64,000 bases of DNA, taken from Streptomyces sp. NRRL F-525 (lineage in GTDB: Bacteria; Actinomycetota; Actinomycetes; Streptomycetales; Streptomycetaceae). Positions 49,044-59,746 of the stretch are shown here, in pieces. The stretch covers positions 310,001-374,000 of the forward strand of contig NZ_JNXE01000003.1 of assembly GCF_000716605.1 (NCBI RefSeq), written 5' to 3'. The position numbers were made by a program, and so were the translations under genes. The stretch's first letter is position 1; the number at the start of each line of letters is the position of its first letter. The notes below the pieces were generated by a model. That model had not been told where the DNA came from, did no database searches, and saw only the letters and a list, made by a program, of their open reading frames with translations.

Positions 49044-49994
49044 GTGAGCTTCTTGTTGGACGTACGTCGGCTACGGCTGCTCACCGAGTTCGCGGCCCAG
49101 GGCACCGTGGCGGCCACCGCGGAGACGCTCCATCTCACGGGCTCGGCGGTGTCCCAGCAGTTGGCGGCCCTGGAGAAGGAAGCCGGCGTACCCCTGCTGC
49201 TCAAGCGCGGCCGCAGGCTCGAACTCACCGCCGCGGGGCGGCGTCTCATCGATCACGCCCACGTGGTTCTGGGCAACCTGGCCGCGGCGGAATCCGATCT
49301 GGCGGCCATGCGGCGCGGTGAGCACAGCAGCGTGCGCATCGCGGCCTTCCCCACCGCGGCCCGCGCCCTTCTCCCCCGGCTCTGGCCCGACCCGGACGCG
49401 GCGCCCGCGCCCGACGCCCCGCTCGTCCACGTCGTGGAGCACGAACCCCACGCCGCCGAGACCGCGCTGCGCAAGCATCAGGTCGACATCGCCGTCAGCC
49501 ACACGTACAGCCTGGTGCCGCGCCCGCTGCCCCCGGGCTGCGAGCAACGCCCTCTGTTCGACGAGCCCGTCCTTCTGGTCCTGCACCCCGCCGACGCCGT
49601 CCGCCACGGTCTGTCCGCGGGAGCCGTCGCCGACCTCAGGGACTTCGCCGACCTGCCCTGGCTGATGCCGTCCCCCGAGACCGCCTGTCATGAAATGACC
49701 CAACGCGCCTGCGGAGCGGCCGGGTTCGTGCCTCAGCCCGTGGCCGTGGCGAACGACTTCACGGTGCTGACGGCACTGATCGCCCGCCGCGCCGGAGCCG
49801 CCCTCGTCCCCCGGCTCGCCCTGCCGACCCCCTCCCCGGACCTCAGCGTCCACAGGCTGAACACCCCGATCCATCGCAGCGTCCGGGCCGTCTACCACAT
49901 GGGAACGGGACAGCGCCCCGACATCCGCAGCGCGCTCGACAGCCTGGTCTCGGCGGCCGCCTCGGCGACCGCCGGCCCCTGGAGCGGAATCTGA
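49044..49994 (+). CDS. LysR-family transcriptional regulator
   Basis: A regulator of about 316 residues. The N-terminal winged HTH is VRRLRLLTEFAAQGTVAATAETLHLTGSAVSQQLAALEKEAGVPLL, described in part; ligand-binding lobes follow. TTG codons at 49053 and 49056, close to an AGGTGAG, may be the true starts in place of the GTG at 49044. It is divergent from the DMT exporter, which it probably controls. The short shared region (48984-49043) contains AT-richer sequence (ACAATCCATTAGGTCCAG) suitable for a promoter or operator. Confidence 0.87.
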   Translation: MSFLLDVRRLRLLTEFAAQGTVAATAETLHLTGSAVSQQLAALEKEAGVPLLLKRGRRLELTAAGRRLIDHAHVVLGNLAAAESDLAAMRRGEHSSVRIAAFPTAARALLPRLWPDPDAAPAPDAPLVHVVEHEPHAAETALRKHQVDIAVSHTYSLVPRPLPPGCEQRPLFDEPVLLVLHPADAVRHGLSAGAVADLRDFADLPWLMPSPETACHEMTQRACGAAGFVPQPVAVANDFTVLTALIARRAGAALVPRLALPTPSPDLSVHRLNTPIHRSVRAVYHMGTGQRPDIRSALDSLVSAAASATAGPWSGI

Positions 49995-50267
49995 CCGAGG
50001 ACCGCGCAACCGGCCGGCCCCTCAGAAGAACTCACGGTCCCACCCGGGTTCCGGACCCGGCTGCCCGACCGCATTTTCGCCGCACCGGCCGGGACATCCG
50101 CACCCCCGCCAACTCCCCCAGTTCCACCCTCCGTTCAACGGCCCACCCGCCCCGCGATCGCACGGCCACGACCTGACGCGCGCGAGCGATCTCCGGGCAA
50201 GCCGTCAGCGACCCGGGGTCTCGACACGGCCATCCCCCTTGACAATCCGTGACACGCGGCGGCAATC
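49995..50267. other. No gene recognised between the LysR gene and the hyi operators
   Basis: This GC-rich stretch shows no convincing coding frame on either strand. The only signals are at its right end, where the hyi promoter region and its operator pair begin. A TTGACA-like hexamer (TTGACAATCC, about 50239) may be a -35 box. Confidence 0.4.
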
Positions 50268-50303
50268 TTCCATTGAGCAGAAACAATATTCCGCGATACG
50301 GAA
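50268..50303. promoter_or_regulatory. Paired IclR-type operator sites before hyi
   Basis: TTCCATTGAGCAGAA (50268-50282) and TTCCGCGATACGGAA (50289-50303) have starts 21 bp apart. The second lies within a 9-bp-arm palindrome (AATATTCCG-N5-CGGAATATT), the strongest copy in the window, ending 48 bp before the hyi start. Confidence 0.75.
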
Positions 50304-50351
50304 TATTGAATGCCAAGACGGCACCCCGACACGGAAGGGAGCGCGACCCTC

Positions 50352-51182
50352 ATGGGATTCGCAGACCAGCGCTTCAACGTCAACCTGTCGATCCTCTTCA
50401 CCGAACTCCCGCTCCTGGAGCGCCCCGCGGCCGCCGCCGCGGCCGGCTTCGGCGCGGTCGAGCTGTGGTGGCCCTGGGTCGACTCCCCCACCCCCGAGCA
50501 GTCCCAACTCGACGCGCTCAAGCGGGCGTTGGAGGACGCGGGCGTCCAGCTCACCGGCCTGAACTTCTACGCCGGCCAGCTCCCGGGCCCGGACCGCGGC
50601 GCCCTGTCGATCCCCGGCGAGGAGTCGGAGCGGTTCCGCGCGAACATCGACGTGGCCGCCGACTTCGCCCACTCCGTCGGCGCCACGGCCCTCAACGCGC
50701 TCTACGGCAACCGCGTCGCCGGCGTGGACCCGGCCGAGCAGGACGCGCTCGCGCTGGAGAACCTGGTCCTCGCGGCCCGCGCCGCCGACCGGATCGGCGC
50801 GGTCCTGCTGATCGAGGCCCTGAACAAGCCCGAGTCGCCGCTGTACCCGCTCGTCAGCGCGCCCGCCGCCGTGGAAGTCGTGGACAAGGTCAACGCCGCG
50901 TCCGGCCTCGGCAACGCGCGCTTCCTCATGGACCTCTACCACCTGTCCATGAACGGCGAGGAACTCCCGTCGGTGATCGAGCAGTTCGCCGCGAAGACCG
51001 GCCATGTGCAGATCGCGGACAACCCGGGCCGCGGCGCCCCCGGCACCGGCACGCTCCAACTGGAAGACCTCCTCGACCAGTTGAGGAAGGCCGGTTACGA
51101 CGGCTGGGTGGGCCTGGAGTACAAGCCCGGCGACCGCCCGAGTGCCGAGGCCTTCGACTGGCTCCCGCGCGCAGCGCGCTGA
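50352..51182 (+). CDS. hyi: Hydroxypyruvate isomerase-like protein
   Basis: AP endonuclease family 2 TIM-barrel isomerase of 276 residues. It interconverts hydroxypyruvate and tartronate semialdehyde in the glycerate branch of glyoxylate use. It shows FNVNLSILFTELPLLERPAAA, VELWWPW, GLNFYAGQLPGPDRG, LIEALN (metal Glu), FLMDLYHLSMNGEEL and VQIADNPGRGAPGTG. The ATG at 50352 is favoured by GAAGGGAG about ten bases upstream. It is first in hyi-glxR, 38 bp apart. Confidence 0.93.
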   Translation: MGFADQRFNVNLSILFTELPLLERPAAAAAAGFGAVELWWPWVDSPTPEQSQLDALKRALEDAGVQLTGLNFYAGQLPGPDRGALSIPGEESERFRANIDVAADFAHSVGATALNALYGNRVAGVDPAEQDALALENLVLAARAADRIGAVLLIEALNKPESPLYPLVSAPAAVEVVDKVNAASGLGNARFLMDLYHLSMNGEELPSVIEQFAAKTGHVQIADNPGRGAPGTGTLQLEDLLDQLRKAGYDGWVGLEYKPGDRPSAEAFDWLPRAAR

Positions 51183-51220
51183 ACTCCCCGACGCAGCAGA
51201 GCAGTTAGAGAGGCACCCGC

Positions 51221-52111
51221 ATGAGCAAGCTCCCCAAGGTCGCCTGGATAGGCCTCGGCATCATGGGCTCCCCCATGTCCGAGAACCTGGTCAAGGCGGG
51301 CTACGACGTCACCGGATTCACCCTGGAACAGGACAAGTTGGAGCGCCTGACCGCCGCCGGCGGCACCGCGGCCGGCTCCATCGCCGAGGCCGTGCGGGAC
51401 GCCGACGTGGTGATCACGATGGTCCCCGCGTCCCCGCAGGTCGAGGCCATCGCCTACGGCCCCGACGGCATCCTGGAGAACGCCCGCGCCGGCACCCTCC
51501 TCATCGACATGTCGTCGATCACCCCGCAGACCTCGGTCGACCTGGCAAAGGCGGCCGTAGAAAAGGGAATTCGGGTCCTGGACGCTCCCGTGTCCGGCGG
51601 TGAGGCCGGTGCGATCGAGGCCGTGCTGTCCATCATGGTCGGCGGCGGGCAGTCCGACTTCGAGGAGGCCGAGCCGATCTTCGACGCGCTCGGTAGGACC
51701 ATCGTGCTGTGCGGTCCGCACGGCTCGGGCCAGACCGTGAAGGCCGCCAACCAGCTGATCGTCGCCGTGAACATCCAGGCGTGCGCCGAGGCCGTGGTCT
51801 TCCTGGAGAAGTCGGGCGTGGACCTCGCGGCCGCCCTCGACGTCCTCAACGGCGGGCTCGCGGGCTCCACCGTGCTGACGCGGAAGAAGGACAACTTCCT
51901 CAACCGCGACTTCAAGCCGGGCTTCCGGATCGACCTGCACCACAAGGACATGGGCATCGTCACGGACGCGGCCCGCAACGTCGGCGCCGCGCTGCCCGTG
52001 GGCGCCGTGGTGGCCCAGCTCGTCGCGTCGCTGCGCGCCCAGGGCGACGGCGGCCTCGACCACTCGGCGCTGCTGCGGGCCGTGGAGCGCCTGTCGGGCG
52101 CGCAGCTTTAG
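51221..52111 (+). CDS. glxR: Tartronate semialdehyde reductase (2-hydroxy-3-oxopropionate reductase)
   Basis: Beta-hydroxyacid dehydrogenase of 296 residues, reducing tartronate semialdehyde to glycerate with NAD(P)H. It has the cofactor motif WIGLGIMGSPMSENLVKAGY, shown in part, then DAPVSGGEAGAIEA as the substrate-binding signature, the catalytic Lys in GQTVKAANQLIVA, and FKPGFRIDLHHKDMGI. It follows hyi and precedes catalase, which has its own operator-like element. Together with Gcl it completes conversion of glyoxylate to glycerate. Confidence 0.95.
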   Translation: MSKLPKVAWIGLGIMGSPMSENLVKAGYDVTGFTLEQDKLERLTAAGGTAAGSIAEAVRDADVVITMVPASPQVEAIAYGPDGILENARAGTLLIDMSSITPQTSVDLAKAAVEKGIRVLDAPVSGGEAGAIEAVLSIMVGGGQSDFEEAEPIFDALGRTIVLCGPHGSGQTVKAANQLIVAVNIQACAEAVVFLEKSGVDLAAALDVLNGGLAGSTVLTRKKDNFLNRDFKPGFRIDLHHKDMGIVTDAARNVGAALPVGAVVAQLVASLRAQGDGGLDHSALLRAVERLSGAQL

Positions 52112-52197
52112 CCCCCCCCAGACCCCGGGCGGCGCCGTCGCTGACAACTGTCCTGTCGCGCCCAGGCGTTGGCGCCGCCCGGAACCATGCCCACCAG

Positions 52198-52214
52198 TTC
52201 AACAAAGTGTTGAG
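52198..52214. promoter_or_regulatory. Palindrome TTCAAC-N5-GTTGAG before catalase
   Basis: TTCAACAAAGTGTTGAG ends 12 bp before the catalase ATG and overlaps the AGGA ribosome site region. Its first 15 bases are the exact reverse complement of the element before uraD. Confidence 0.65.
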
Positions 52215-52225
52215 GATTGCTCTCC

Positions 52226-53689
52226 ATGTCGAAGCGCGTGCTCACGACCGAGTCCGGCGCCCCGGTCGCCGACAACCAGAACTCCGCCTCCGCCGGCATC
52301 GGCGGCCCGCTCCTCCTCCAGGACCAGCATCTGCTGGAGAAGCTCGCCCGGTTCAACCGCGAGCGCATCCCGGAGCGTGTGGTGCACGCCAGAGGCTCCG
52401 GCGCGTACGGCTACTTCGAGGTCACCGACGACGTCACCGGCTTCACCCACGCCGACTTCCTGAACACGGTCGGCAAGCGCACCGAGGTCTTCCTGCGCTT
52501 CTCCACGGTCGCCGACTCGCTCGGCGGCGCGGACGCGGTGCGCGACCCGCGCGGCTTCGCGGTCAAGTTCTATACGGAGCAGGGGAATTACGACCTGGTC
52601 GGGAACAACACCCCGGTGTTCTTCATCAAGGACCCCATAAAATTCCCGGACTTCATCCACTCGCAGAAGCACGACCCCTTCACGGGCCGTCAAGAGCCGG
52701 ACAACGTATGGGACTTCTGGGCGCACAGCCCCGAGGCCACGCACCAGGTGACCTGGCTGATGGGCGACCGCGGCATCCCGGCGTCGTACCGCCACATGAA
52801 CGGCTACGGCTCGCACACCTATCAGTGGACGAACGCGGAGGGCGAGGCCTTCTTCGTCAAGTACCACTTCAAGACCAACCAGGGTGTGCGCAGTCTGTCC
52901 TCCGACCAGGCGGCGGAGCTCGCGGGCAAGAACCCCAACTCCCACCAGACGGACCTGCTCCAGGCCATCGAGCGGGGCGTTAACCCGTCCTGGACCCTGC
53001 ACGTCCAGCTCATGCCGGCGGCGGACGCGGCGGAGTACCGCTTCAACCCGTTCGACGTCACCAAGGTGTGGCCGCACCGCGACTACCCCCTCCAGCGCGT
53101 GGGCCGCCTGGTCCTGGACCGCAACCCGGACAACGTGTTCGCCGAGGTCGAGCAGGCCACGTTCTCCCCGAACAACTTCGTGCCGGGCATCGGCCCTTCG
53201 CCCGACAAGATGCTCCAGGGCCGCCTGTTCGCGTACGCCGACGCACACCGCTACCGCCTGGGCGTCAACCACACCCTGCTCGCGGTGAACGCCCCGAAGG
53301 CGACGACCGCGCGGAACTACGGCCGGGACGGCTTCATGGCATCCAACGCCAACTCCCAAGGCCGCGCGGCGAAGAACTACGAGCCGAACTCCTACGACGG
53401 CCCGACCGAGACCGGCCGCGCACTGTCCGCCCCGCTGGCGGTCACCGGCTACACGGGCACGCACGAGGCTCCGCAGCACACGAAGGACGACGACTTCTAC
53501 CAGGCGGGCGAGCTGTACCGCCTGATGTCGCCCGAGGAGCGGTCCCGTCTCGTCGCGAACATCGCCGGCGGCCTCGCCCAGGTCTCCCGCGACGACGTGA
53601 TCGAGAAGAACCTCGCCCACTTCCACGCCGCCGACCCGGAGTACGGCCGACGCGTGGAGGAGGCGGTCCACGCCCTGCGCGAGGACTGA
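52226..53689 (+). CDS. Haem catalase (clade 3 monofunctional)
   Basis: A 487-residue catalase that removes H2O2. The catalytic His lies in [16 protein letters not shown] and the distal Asn in [41 protein letters not shown], described in part, is present. The haem-ligand Tyr region lies near [15 protein letters not shown]. The ATG at 52226 follows AGGA with 9-nt spacing; a TTG nine bases earlier is the alternative. Its placement after hyi-glxR and its shared operator with the uricase operon suggest it handles uricase peroxide, not general oxidative stress. Confidence 0.96.
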   Translation: MSKRVLTTESGAPVADNQNSASAGIGGPLLLQDQHLLEKLARFNRERIPERVVHARGSGAYGYFEVTDDVTGFTHADFLNTVGKRTEVFLRFSTVADSLGGADAVRDPRGFAVKFYTEQGNYDLVGNNTPVFFIKDPIKFPDFIHSQKHDPFTGRQEPDNVWDFWAHSPEATHQVTWLMGDRGIPASYRHMNGYGSHTYQWTNAEGEAFFVKYHFKTNQGVRSLSSDQAAELAGKNPNSHQTDLLQAIERGVNPSWTLHVQLMPAADAAEYRFNPFDVTKVWPHRDYPLQRVGRLVLDRNPDNVFAEVEQATFSPNNFVPGIGPSPDKMLQGRLFAYADAHRYRLGVNHTLLAVNAPKATTARNYGRDGFMASNANSQGRAAKNYEPNSYDGPTETGRALSAPLAVTGYTGTHEAPQHTKDDDFYQAGELYRLMSPEERSRLVANIAGGLAQVSRDDVIEKNLAHFHAADPEYGRRVEEAVHALRED

Positions 53690-54065
53690 AAAGACGGCCC
53701 GTGTGTGCCGGACGACCCGGATGAGGGGTGGTCACCGGCACCGCGCGGGCAGGGCCAGGACCGCGGCGGAACGCGAGCCAGTGCGGTGGTGAAGGTCCCG
53801 TGGCCTCCTTCTCGACCTGAGGGAAGGAGCCGCCACGGTTCCGTCGCGACCGCCGCGGTCCCAGCCGAACGCTTCTAGAGAGGAACTCCCCAAGGGCTCC
53901 CTCTTGAGGCCACAGACCCCGTCCGGCGGCGCGAATGCCCTGTCGCGCCCAGCCTCGCGCCGTCGGACGGCCACCACGGCGAGCGCCGGATACGGACAGT
54001 CCCGTATCCGGCGCTCTTCGGCGTTTCCGGGTGCGGATCCGCCGTGGGCACAGCAGCCTGAAGGC
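53690..54065. other. Structured 376-bp intergenic region after catalase
   Basis: No gene recognised. Two consecutive stem-loops dominate. Positions 53921-53934 pair with 53955-53968 (14 bp, one mismatch). Positions 53981-53995 pair perfectly with 54002-54016 (15 bp, 6-nt loop). They may end the catalase transcript or fold in a longer RNA. Confidence 0.55.
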
Positions 54066-54314
54066 ATGGCACACCCATCGGAACACCCGCACATCGTGGT
54101 CCACCCCCCGGCGCTGGACGGCTCCCGCCGGGTCACCAGCGGCGACGAGACCCTCGGTGTCGCGTCGCACCTGGACGACGTCGTCGAGATCCTGCGCCTG
54201 GCCGATCTGGACCGGATCGAGGTCGAGGAGAGCGATCTGATCGAGTGGCAGGGTGGCGGGCCGGAGGACTGGCCGGGCCTGTCGGAACACCACGCCGAGC
54301 AGCACGATCAGTGA
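54066..54314 (+). CDS. Small acidic protein of unknown function
   Basis: An 82-residue acidic protein (HIVVHPPALDGSRRVTSGDETLG, then a stretch of Asp/Glu/Leu, LDRIEVEESDLIEW, and GPEDWPGL). It has no membrane segment or Cys. Similar short proteins are common in Streptomyces next to catalase or gcl genes, I believe, but no function is known. The ATG at 54066 lies 49 bp after a long hairpin, and another hairpin follows the stop. Confidence 0.6.
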   Translation: MAHPSEHPHIVVHPPALDGSRRVTSGDETLGVASHLDDVVEILRLADLDRIEVEESDLIEWQGGGPEDWPGLSEHHAEQHDQ

Positions 54315-54387
54315 ACCTCAAATAATCCTCTGAACCACCCTCGCGAGGCTTCAACCACCCCTGAACGCGGGCACATTCGTCGCACGA

Positions 54388-54414
54388 GGCCCGCCGGCAC
54401 GGGGGCGGCGGGCC
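54388..54414 (+). terminator. Stem-loop after the small acidic gene
   Basis: GGCCCGCCG (54388-54396) pairs with 54406-54414 around a 9-nt loop and is followed by CCGTTT. It is a likely intrinsic terminator. Confidence 0.6.
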
Positions 54415-54431
54415 CCGTTTCAGGGGGTGCC

Positions 54432-55004
54432 ATGAGCGGTGGTCCGACGATACGGCTCCAGCCTCACGAGGTCGCGTTTCTGCGGGGTGGTTCTCGGGCG
54501 GCCGTGACGGTGGCGGTGGTTGCCTTGCATCTGCGGGGTGAGGTGCGGGTTTGGCGGCCGGGGACGGTGCGGACGTCCGGGGTGGCCGCGGGGGCGGGGG
54601 TGCTGCCTCGGCTTACGAAGGCTGTGCACTCCGCGCTCTACCGTCCGGCGGGTATGCGGGAGTTGCTCGGGCGGCGGGGTGTGGGTGAGGCGCTCGGTGC
54701 GTTGCGTGGGGATCTTGTGGCGGTGGGGTTGTTGCGCAGGGTTCCGCCTCGGCGTACTCGCGCTGCGCGCGTGCTGTTGAAATCCCTGCGTGCCCAACAC
54801 CCTTCCCCTGCGGGGCGGGAGGGGGTGTCGTCGGATGACGTGCTGCTTGCGGTTGCCCTGTACGGGGATAGGGAGTTGGGGTCGCTTGTGCCGCGTTTTG
54901 CTGAGGGGGCGGGGTTGGTTGGGCGGGGTGGGATCGCGGACGAAGGGTTGCCGCAGGGCTGGGGTGGGGGGTCTGGGGGTGGGTTTACTTGTGGGGCCGG
55001 GTAG
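54432..55004 (+). CDS. TIGR04222-type protein (short form)
   Basis: A 190-residue protein matching the conserved region of actinobacterial TIGR04222 proteins. Its features are LQPHEVAFLRGGSRAAVTVAVVALHLRGEV, described in part, then RELLGRRGVGEALGALRGDLVAVGLL, shown in part, then RTRAARVLLKSLR, and ALYGDRELGSLVPRFAEGAGL. The usual membrane segments and Gly-rich tail are reduced to a short GGGSGGG end. Codon usage is less biased toward third-position C than its neighbours (many gtt, ggg and gct). The function is unknown. Confidence 0.75.
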   Translation: MSGGPTIRLQPHEVAFLRGGSRAAVTVAVVALHLRGEVRVWRPGTVRTSGVAAGAGVLPRLTKAVHSALYRPAGMRELLGRRGVGEALGALRGDLVAVGLLRRVPPRRTRAARVLLKSLRAQHPSPAGREGVSSDDVLLAVALYGDRELGSLVPRFAEGAGLVGRGGIADEGLPQGWGGGSGGGFTCGAG

Positions 55005-55046
55005 GTCCTGCCTGGAGCTGTTCGTTGCGGGGTGCGAGTTGTGTGT

Positions 55047-55101
55047 GGCTGGTCGCGCAGTTCCCCGCGCCCCTTTTTGTGGCGCTTCGCGCCTACAAAA
55101 A
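55047..55101. repeat. Streptomyces intergenic repeat with bidirectional terminator
   Basis: The stretch around GTCGCGCAGTTCCCCGCGCC (55047-55073) is a sequence I know to recur between genes across Streptomyces genomes. It runs into a hairpin with T5/A5 arms (55074-55084 with 55090-55101, one bulge), a good two-way terminator for the convergent TIGR04222 and gcl genes. Confidence 0.65.
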
Positions 55102-55156
55102 TAAGGGGGGCCCATCCGTTCCCGGATGAGCCGCCCCTCCCTGCCCTTGCCGCCTC

Positions 55157-56941
<1,785 letters not shown>

Positions 56942-57029
56942 GGAGTACTCCTGCTTCGGCTGTCGGAATCACATCACCGGCGCGCCCCGCGGTGAAAACT
57001 CCTTGCGAGCTTCTGACTTCCGCATCGTT

Positions 57030-57065
57030 TTCCGTATTGCGGAATCTAACTTCTACTATCTGGAA
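57030..57065. promoter_or_regulatory. Paired IclR-type operator sites before gcl
   Basis: TTCCGTATTGCGGAA (57030-57044) is a perfect 5-bp-arm palindrome; TTCTACTATCTGGAA (57051-57065) starts 21 bp further on. They lie 89-124 bp before gcl and also just upstream of the rightward zinc-ribbon gene. Confidence 0.7.
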
Positions 57066-57128
57066 GTAATGTAAGTGGGGTGACCAAGGCCGTCAAGAGA
57101 CGGACAAGCAGGGGTTTTCAGGAGGACT

Positions 57129-57839
57129 ATGGGGCTCATGTCCGAGAGCGTGCCGGTGCGCTGTCCGGCGTGCCGACGAGAACACGTCTACGCCGCGCCG
57201 TCGTATCCCTGTGTGTGCGGGGCCCCCGTCGCCCCGCCGCTGGACCAGCGCGGCGTGGCCACGGTCGTGAACCACCGCGTGTGGGACGAGGACTGGATCG
57301 CGGTCCGCTGCGCGGCCTGCGGCCGACTGGACGAGTGGCCGTACCCGGAGCTGGGCTGCCCGTGCGGGACGCTGCTGCGGATACCGGTCGCGGGCGCGGA
57401 ACCGACGTCGGAACCCGCCGCGCGGACCACGAAGGTCGGCGGCGCCGAGGTCGAGGGCCGCCCCGCGTTCCAGCCCGTCACGATCCGCACCGCGCGCGAC
57501 GCGGTCACCGCCGCCGCGCTCTACCTCCGCTGGCTCGGCTACCGGGACATCCGTCGCGCCGACCAGCGGCCCCCGTCCGGCATCGGCCTCGCCGCCCGCG
57601 GCATCCTGGCCCAGGTCGACCCGACCGTACGGCCCGCCTCACTCCGCGACGTCGAGTGCCTGTGGCTGACGGCCATGACGGAGTCCACGGAGTGCGTCTA
57701 CTTCTCCCTCGCCGGTTACGCCGACGACGCCCGCGCCCGCGCGGACGCCCTCCGCGTCCCCCTGTTCGTCCTCGACCTCACGGGCACGCCCCAGCCAGTG
57801 AACGAACTGGCTGATCAACTCGACGCGGCGGGGAGTTAG
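57129..57839 (+). CDS. Zinc-ribbon protein with possible restriction-endonuclease-like domain
   Basis: A 236-residue soluble protein. Two zinc-ribbon-like Cys sets occur at the N-terminus (CPACRREH with CVCG, then CAACGRLDEW with CPCG). The second half has ALYLRWLGYRDIRRAD, LAARGILAQVDPT, DVECLWLTAMTES and YADDARARADALRVPLFVLDL. It resembles the Mrr/type IV restriction fold, where a D-x-E/Q-x-K core would be expected; the core here is not complete. I would call it nuclease-like, not a nuclease. The ATG at 57129 follows GGAGG. It shares its upstream region with gcl. Confidence 0.6.
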   Translation: MGLMSESVPVRCPACRREHVYAAPSYPCVCGAPVAPPLDQRGVATVVNHRVWDEDWIAVRCAACGRLDEWPYPELGCPCGTLLRIPVAGAEPTSEPAARTTKVGGAEVEGRPAFQPVTIRTARDAVTAAALYLRWLGYRDIRRADQRPPSGIGLAARGILAQVDPTVRPASLRDVECLWLTAMTESTECVYFSLAGYADDARARADALRVPLFVLDLTGTPQPVNELADQLDAAGS

Positions 57840-58114
57840 TTGAGCGATCGGGTCCGGTGCGTGGCGGCCACGGCCGGTTCGTGACGGCGGACGTCGCGCG
57901 GCGGGCGGCGGGCACCTGCCGGTCCGCGGGGCTAGGGGCGCTGGCCCACGAAGGCCGTTCGCCGACCCCGGCTACGGGCCGTTGCCACAAGGCCGCGCCA
58001 CAAGTCGCCGTACTCACCGCACTCGCCGACCTCATCGGACTCGCCGCGCACCCCCGCACCCCCGCACCCGGCACCACCACACCTCCCACCAACTCCCGCC
58101 CAGGAAGCCCCACT

Positions 58115-59746
58115 TCACCGCCCCCGAACAGCCCGCTCCCGCAGCTCGATCTTCCGCACCTTCCCCGACACCGTCATAGGAAAGGCATCCATGACCTGAA
58201 GCAGACTCGGAATCTTGTAGTGCGCCAACCTCCCCTCGCAGAACCCCCGCACCTCCTCCAGCGTCAACGGCTCCCCCGGATCCCGCAGGATCACGCACGC
58301 CAGCACCTCCTCCCCGTAGCGCTCGTGCGGCACCCCCACCACCTGGACGTCCGCGATCTTCGGGTGGGTGTAGAGGAACTCCTCGATCTCGCGCGGGTAG
58401 ATGTTCTCGCCGCCCCGGATGATCATGTCCTTGATGCGGCCGACGATCTCGACGTAGCCGTCCTCGCGCATCATCGCCAGGTCACCCGTGTGCATCCAGC
58501 GGCCCGCGTCGATCGACTCGGCGGTCTTCTCGGGCTCGTTCCAGTAGCCGAGCATCACGCTGTAGCCGCGGGTGCACAACTCGCCCGCCGCGCCCCGGGG
58601 TTGGGTCACCCCCGTCGCCGGGTCGACGACCTTGACCTCCAGGTGCGGGAGGACCCGGCCGACCGTGCCGGTGCGGTGTTCGAGGTCGTCGTCCATCCTC
58701 GTCTGGAGCGAGACCGGAGACGTCTCCGTCATGCCGTAACAGATGGAGACCTCCGCCATGTGCATCTCGGCGACCACCCGTTTCATCACCTCGACCGGGC
58801 AGGGCGAGCCCGCCATGATGCCGGTGCGGAGGGAGGAGAGGTCGTACGACGCGAAGTCGGGGAGGTTCAACTCCGCGATGAACATGGTCGGGACGCCGTA
58901 GAGGGACGTGCAGCGCTCCTGCTGGACCGCCTTCAGGGTCGCCGCCGGGTCGAAGGACGGGGCCGGGATCACGATGCACGCGCCGTGGGAGGTGGCCGCG
59001 AGGTTGCCCATGACCATGCCGAAGCAGTGGTAGAAGGGCACCGGGATGCAGACCCGGTCCTGCTCGGTGTACGCGATCAACTCGCCGACGAAATAACCGT
59101 TGTTGAGGATGTTGTGGTGGGAGAGGGTGGCGCCCTTGGGGAAGCCCGTCGTGCCCGAGGTGTACTGGATGTTGATGGGGTCGTCGCAGGACAACTCGGC
59201 CTCGCGGGACCGGAGTTCCTCCGCACGGTCGGCCGCACCCCTGGCGACCAGCGCGTCCCAGCTCGGGTCGCCGATGTACACCGCCTCCCGCAACTCCGCG
59301 CACTTGGGCCGGACTTGCTCGACCATCGCCCGGTAGTCGCTGCCCTTGTGCCCGGCCGAGGCGAACAGGACCGAGATCCCCGCCTGGTTGAGGACGAACT
59401 CGACCTCGTGGGTGCGGTACGCCGGGTTGATGTTCACCATGATCGCGCCGATGCGGGCGGTGGCGTACTGGACGAGCACCCACTCGGGGCAGTTGATCGC
59501 CCAGATGCCCACCCGGTCGCCCTTCGCCACCCCGCTCGCGAGCAGCGCGTACGCCAACTGCTCGATCTCGGCGGCAAATTGGCCGTAGGTCCAGCGTCGC
59601 CCGGACGGTACGTCCACGAGCGCCTCGCGGTCGGGCCACGCGGCGACCGCCCGGTCGAGGTTGGCCCCGATGGTGTCGCCGAGGAGCGAAGTCCCGCTGG
59701 TTCCATGGCTGTACGAGTTCATCGGCGAGTCCGTCGGCGCGTTCAT
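58115..59746 (-). CDS. AMP-dependent acyl-CoA synthetase (fatty-acid type)
   Basis: ANL-superfamily ligase of 543 residues activating a carboxylate to acyl-AMP and then acyl-CoA. Motifs are the P-loop-like [25 protein letters not shown], the Asp in [35 protein letters not shown] in the hinge, shown in part, and the catalytic Lys in [10 protein letters not shown]. It resembles FadD/medium-to-long-chain synthetases. Its ATG overlaps the stop of the upstream synthetase by 4 nt, so the two are made together. The 275 bp beyond its stop toward the zinc-ribbon gene hold no recognised gene. Confidence 0.93.
   Translation of the reverse strand: MNAPTDSPMNSYSHGTSGTSLLGDTIGANLDRAVAAWPDREALVDVPSGRRWTYGQFAAEIEQLAYALLASGVAKGDRVGIWAINCPEWVLVQYATARIGAIMVNINPAYRTHEVEFVLNQAGISVLFASAGHKGSDYRAMVEQVRPKCAELREAVYIGDPSWDALVARGAADRAEELRSREAELSCDDPINIQYTSGTTGFPKGATLSHHNILNNGYFVGELIAYTEQDRVCIPVPFYHCFGMVMGNLAATSHGACIVIPAPSFDPAATLKAVQQERCTSLYGVPTMFIAELNLPDFASYDLSSLRTGIMAGSPCPVEVMKRVVAEMHMAEVSICYGMTETSPVSLQTRMDDDLEHRTGTVGRVLPHLEVKVVDPATGVTQPRGAAGELCTRGYSVMLGYWNEPEKTAESIDAGRWMHTGDLAMMREDGYVEIVGRIKDMIIRGGENIYPREIEEFLYTHPKIADVQVVGVPHERYGEEVLACVILRDPGEPLTLEEVRGFCEGRLAHYKIPSLLQVMDAFPMTVSGKVRKIELRERAVRGR

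Noticed and set aside
57840..58114. Small gene between the zinc-ribbon protein and the acyl-CoA synthetase
   Set aside because: Open frames exist on both strands but are low-complexity (Pro/Thr/Ala) without a ribosome site or family features.
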